From Prevotella sp. (GTDB lineage Bacteria > Bacteroidota > Bacteroidia > Bacteroidales > Bacteroidaceae), in assembly GCA_029054825.1 (NCBI GenBank), contig JAIDEM010000043.1, positions 1 to 44,339 of the forward strand: a stretch of DNA of 44,339 nucleotides, written 5' to 3'. The position numbers were made by a program, and so were the translations under genes. This document shows positions 43,795 through 44,339 of this stretch, piece after piece; position 1 is the first letter of the stretch; every line of letters begins with the position of its first letter. Under the pieces are notes generated by a model. The model saw only the letters and a program-made list of their open reading frames with translations, made no database searches and had not been told where the DNA came from.

Positions 43795-44339
43795 ATGAAA
43801 GAAATCAATCCTCGGGATACTACCCGTGCATACGCATTCGAGACATGGATAGATGCTCCGATGCCAATGGTGACATTTGTAAAGACACTTGATGTGTCAC
43901 GTCTTGTAAGACTCAGCAGGAAAGGCGGCTTCCGGCACACCCTTTCATGCCTTTTCTACAGGAAAGCGATGCACAATGACAGCCACAGAGGCTTGTATAC
44001 AGGCTTCAATATGCTCATGTGCTGGTGCATAGGAAAGGCTGCAAGCCAGATAAAGGAGTTCTACCTGTTGCCCGTCGGCAGGAAGCTGATGCAATATGAA
44101 AGCATCGCCGTGAACACCATCGTGCTCAACAGAGACGGCGAGGTCAGTTCGTGCGACATCCCTTTCTCTGAAGACCTTGCGGCATTCTCTGCCGACTACC
44201 TGCGCCTTACAAAGGAAACAGCGGAGACATGCACAAACCATGACATCACGGACAGAATGGTCATCGGCACATCATGCATAGCATTCTCCGACATAGACAT
44301 GGCCGTAGGCATGTACAGCGGTGTCTATAACAATCCTTT
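43795..44339 (+). CDS. CatA-like O-acetyltransferase, 5' part
   Basis: The frame opens at 43795 (MKEINPRDTTRAYAFETWID) and is still open at the window end after 181 codons, so the gene is truncated by the window. The start, with FVKTLDVSRLVRL and FYRKAMHNDSHRGLYTGFNM, together with the mid-region SIAVNTIVLNRDGEVSSCDI, resembles the chloramphenicol-acetyltransferase-like family common in Bacteroidetes. The catalytic HxxxD motif would be in the missing C-terminal third, so activity cannot be judged. Many relatives are not drug-resistance enzymes. It follows an AraC-type regulator. Confidence 0.75.
   Translation, partial: MKEINPRDTTRAYAFETWIDAPMPMVTFVKTLDVSRLVRLSRKGGFRHTLSCLFYRKAMHNDSHRGLYTGFNMLMCWCIGKAASQIKEFYLLPVGRKLMQYESIAVNTIVLNRDGEVSSCDIPFSEDLAAFSADYLRLTKETAETCTNHDITDRMVIGTSCIAFSDIDMAVGMYSGVYNNP

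Overview
The window looks like a chromosome segment from a Prevotella-like member of the Bacteroidales. The evidence is a SusC/SusD pair with a fructan-type GH32 locus, Bacteroidetes -33/-7 promoter motifs (TTTG, about 20 nt, TAnnTTTG), no consistent Shine-Dalgarno sequences, and zinc-free (C-minus) versions of L36 and S14. No tRNA, rRNA, CRISPR array or intact insertion sequence was recognised.

Layout. (1) 1-3500: AT-rich accessory segment on the minus strand. It holds a decayed TPR-type gene, a zinc-ribbon plus BspA-type leucine-rich-repeat protein, and two or three proteins of unknown function. (2) 3711-19300: a long minus-strand ribosomal supercluster, rplC-D-W-B-rpsS-rplV-rpsC-rplP-rpmC-rpsQ-rplN-X-E-rpsN-H-rplF-R-rpsE-rpmD-rplO-secY-map-infA-rpmJ-rpsM-K-D-rpoA-rplQ, then rplS and a clear terminator. 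Several spacers (rpmJ-rpsM, rpsN-rpsH, rplQ-rplS) are rich in inverted repeats and are candidate leader RNAs. (3) 19376-25172: a small lipoprotein gene (minus) and a plus-strand riboflavin operon ribD-ribE-ribBA-ribH followed by an APH-fold kinase. (4) 25291-28944: the str part of the ribosomal cluster, rpsL-rpsG-fusA-rpsJ (minus). The riboflavin block therefore sits between rpsJ and rplC, which are normally adjacent. (5) 28945-30388: a gene-free region with a 22-bp tandem repeat array and a MITE-like element with long terminal inverted repeats. (6) 30389-40840: a compact fructan utilisation locus on the minus strand: a regulator, then susC, susD, GH32 fructosidase, MFS sugar permease and fructokinase. 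The regulator is a periplasmic sugar-binding domain joined through one membrane helix directly to an AraC-type DNA-binding domain, without the kinase and receiver parts of a normal hybrid two-component system. (7) 40895-44339: a Cu/Zn-type permease with a C-terminal HMA domain, a second 22-bp repeat array, an AraC-family regulator and the 5' part of a CatA-like acetyltransferase gene that runs off the window.

How the parts work together. The ribosomal block supplies translation, Sec export and RNA polymerase alpha. The rib operon covers the committed steps from GTP and ribulose-5-phosphate to riboflavin. The fructan locus would bind fructan at the surface (SusD), import oligomers (SusC), cut them in the periplasm (GH32), import fructose (MFS) and phosphorylate it (fructokinase), with expression controlled by a fructose-sensing membrane regulator.

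Most worth a second look: the kinase-less sensor/AraC regulator and the long inverted repeat in front of susC; the duplicated 34-nt hairpin and possible three-way junction between rpsN and rpsH; the 22-bp arrays at two loci; the 8-bp AACC arrays just upstream of the ribE and GH32 start codons; and the split of the ribosomal supercluster by riboflavin genes.
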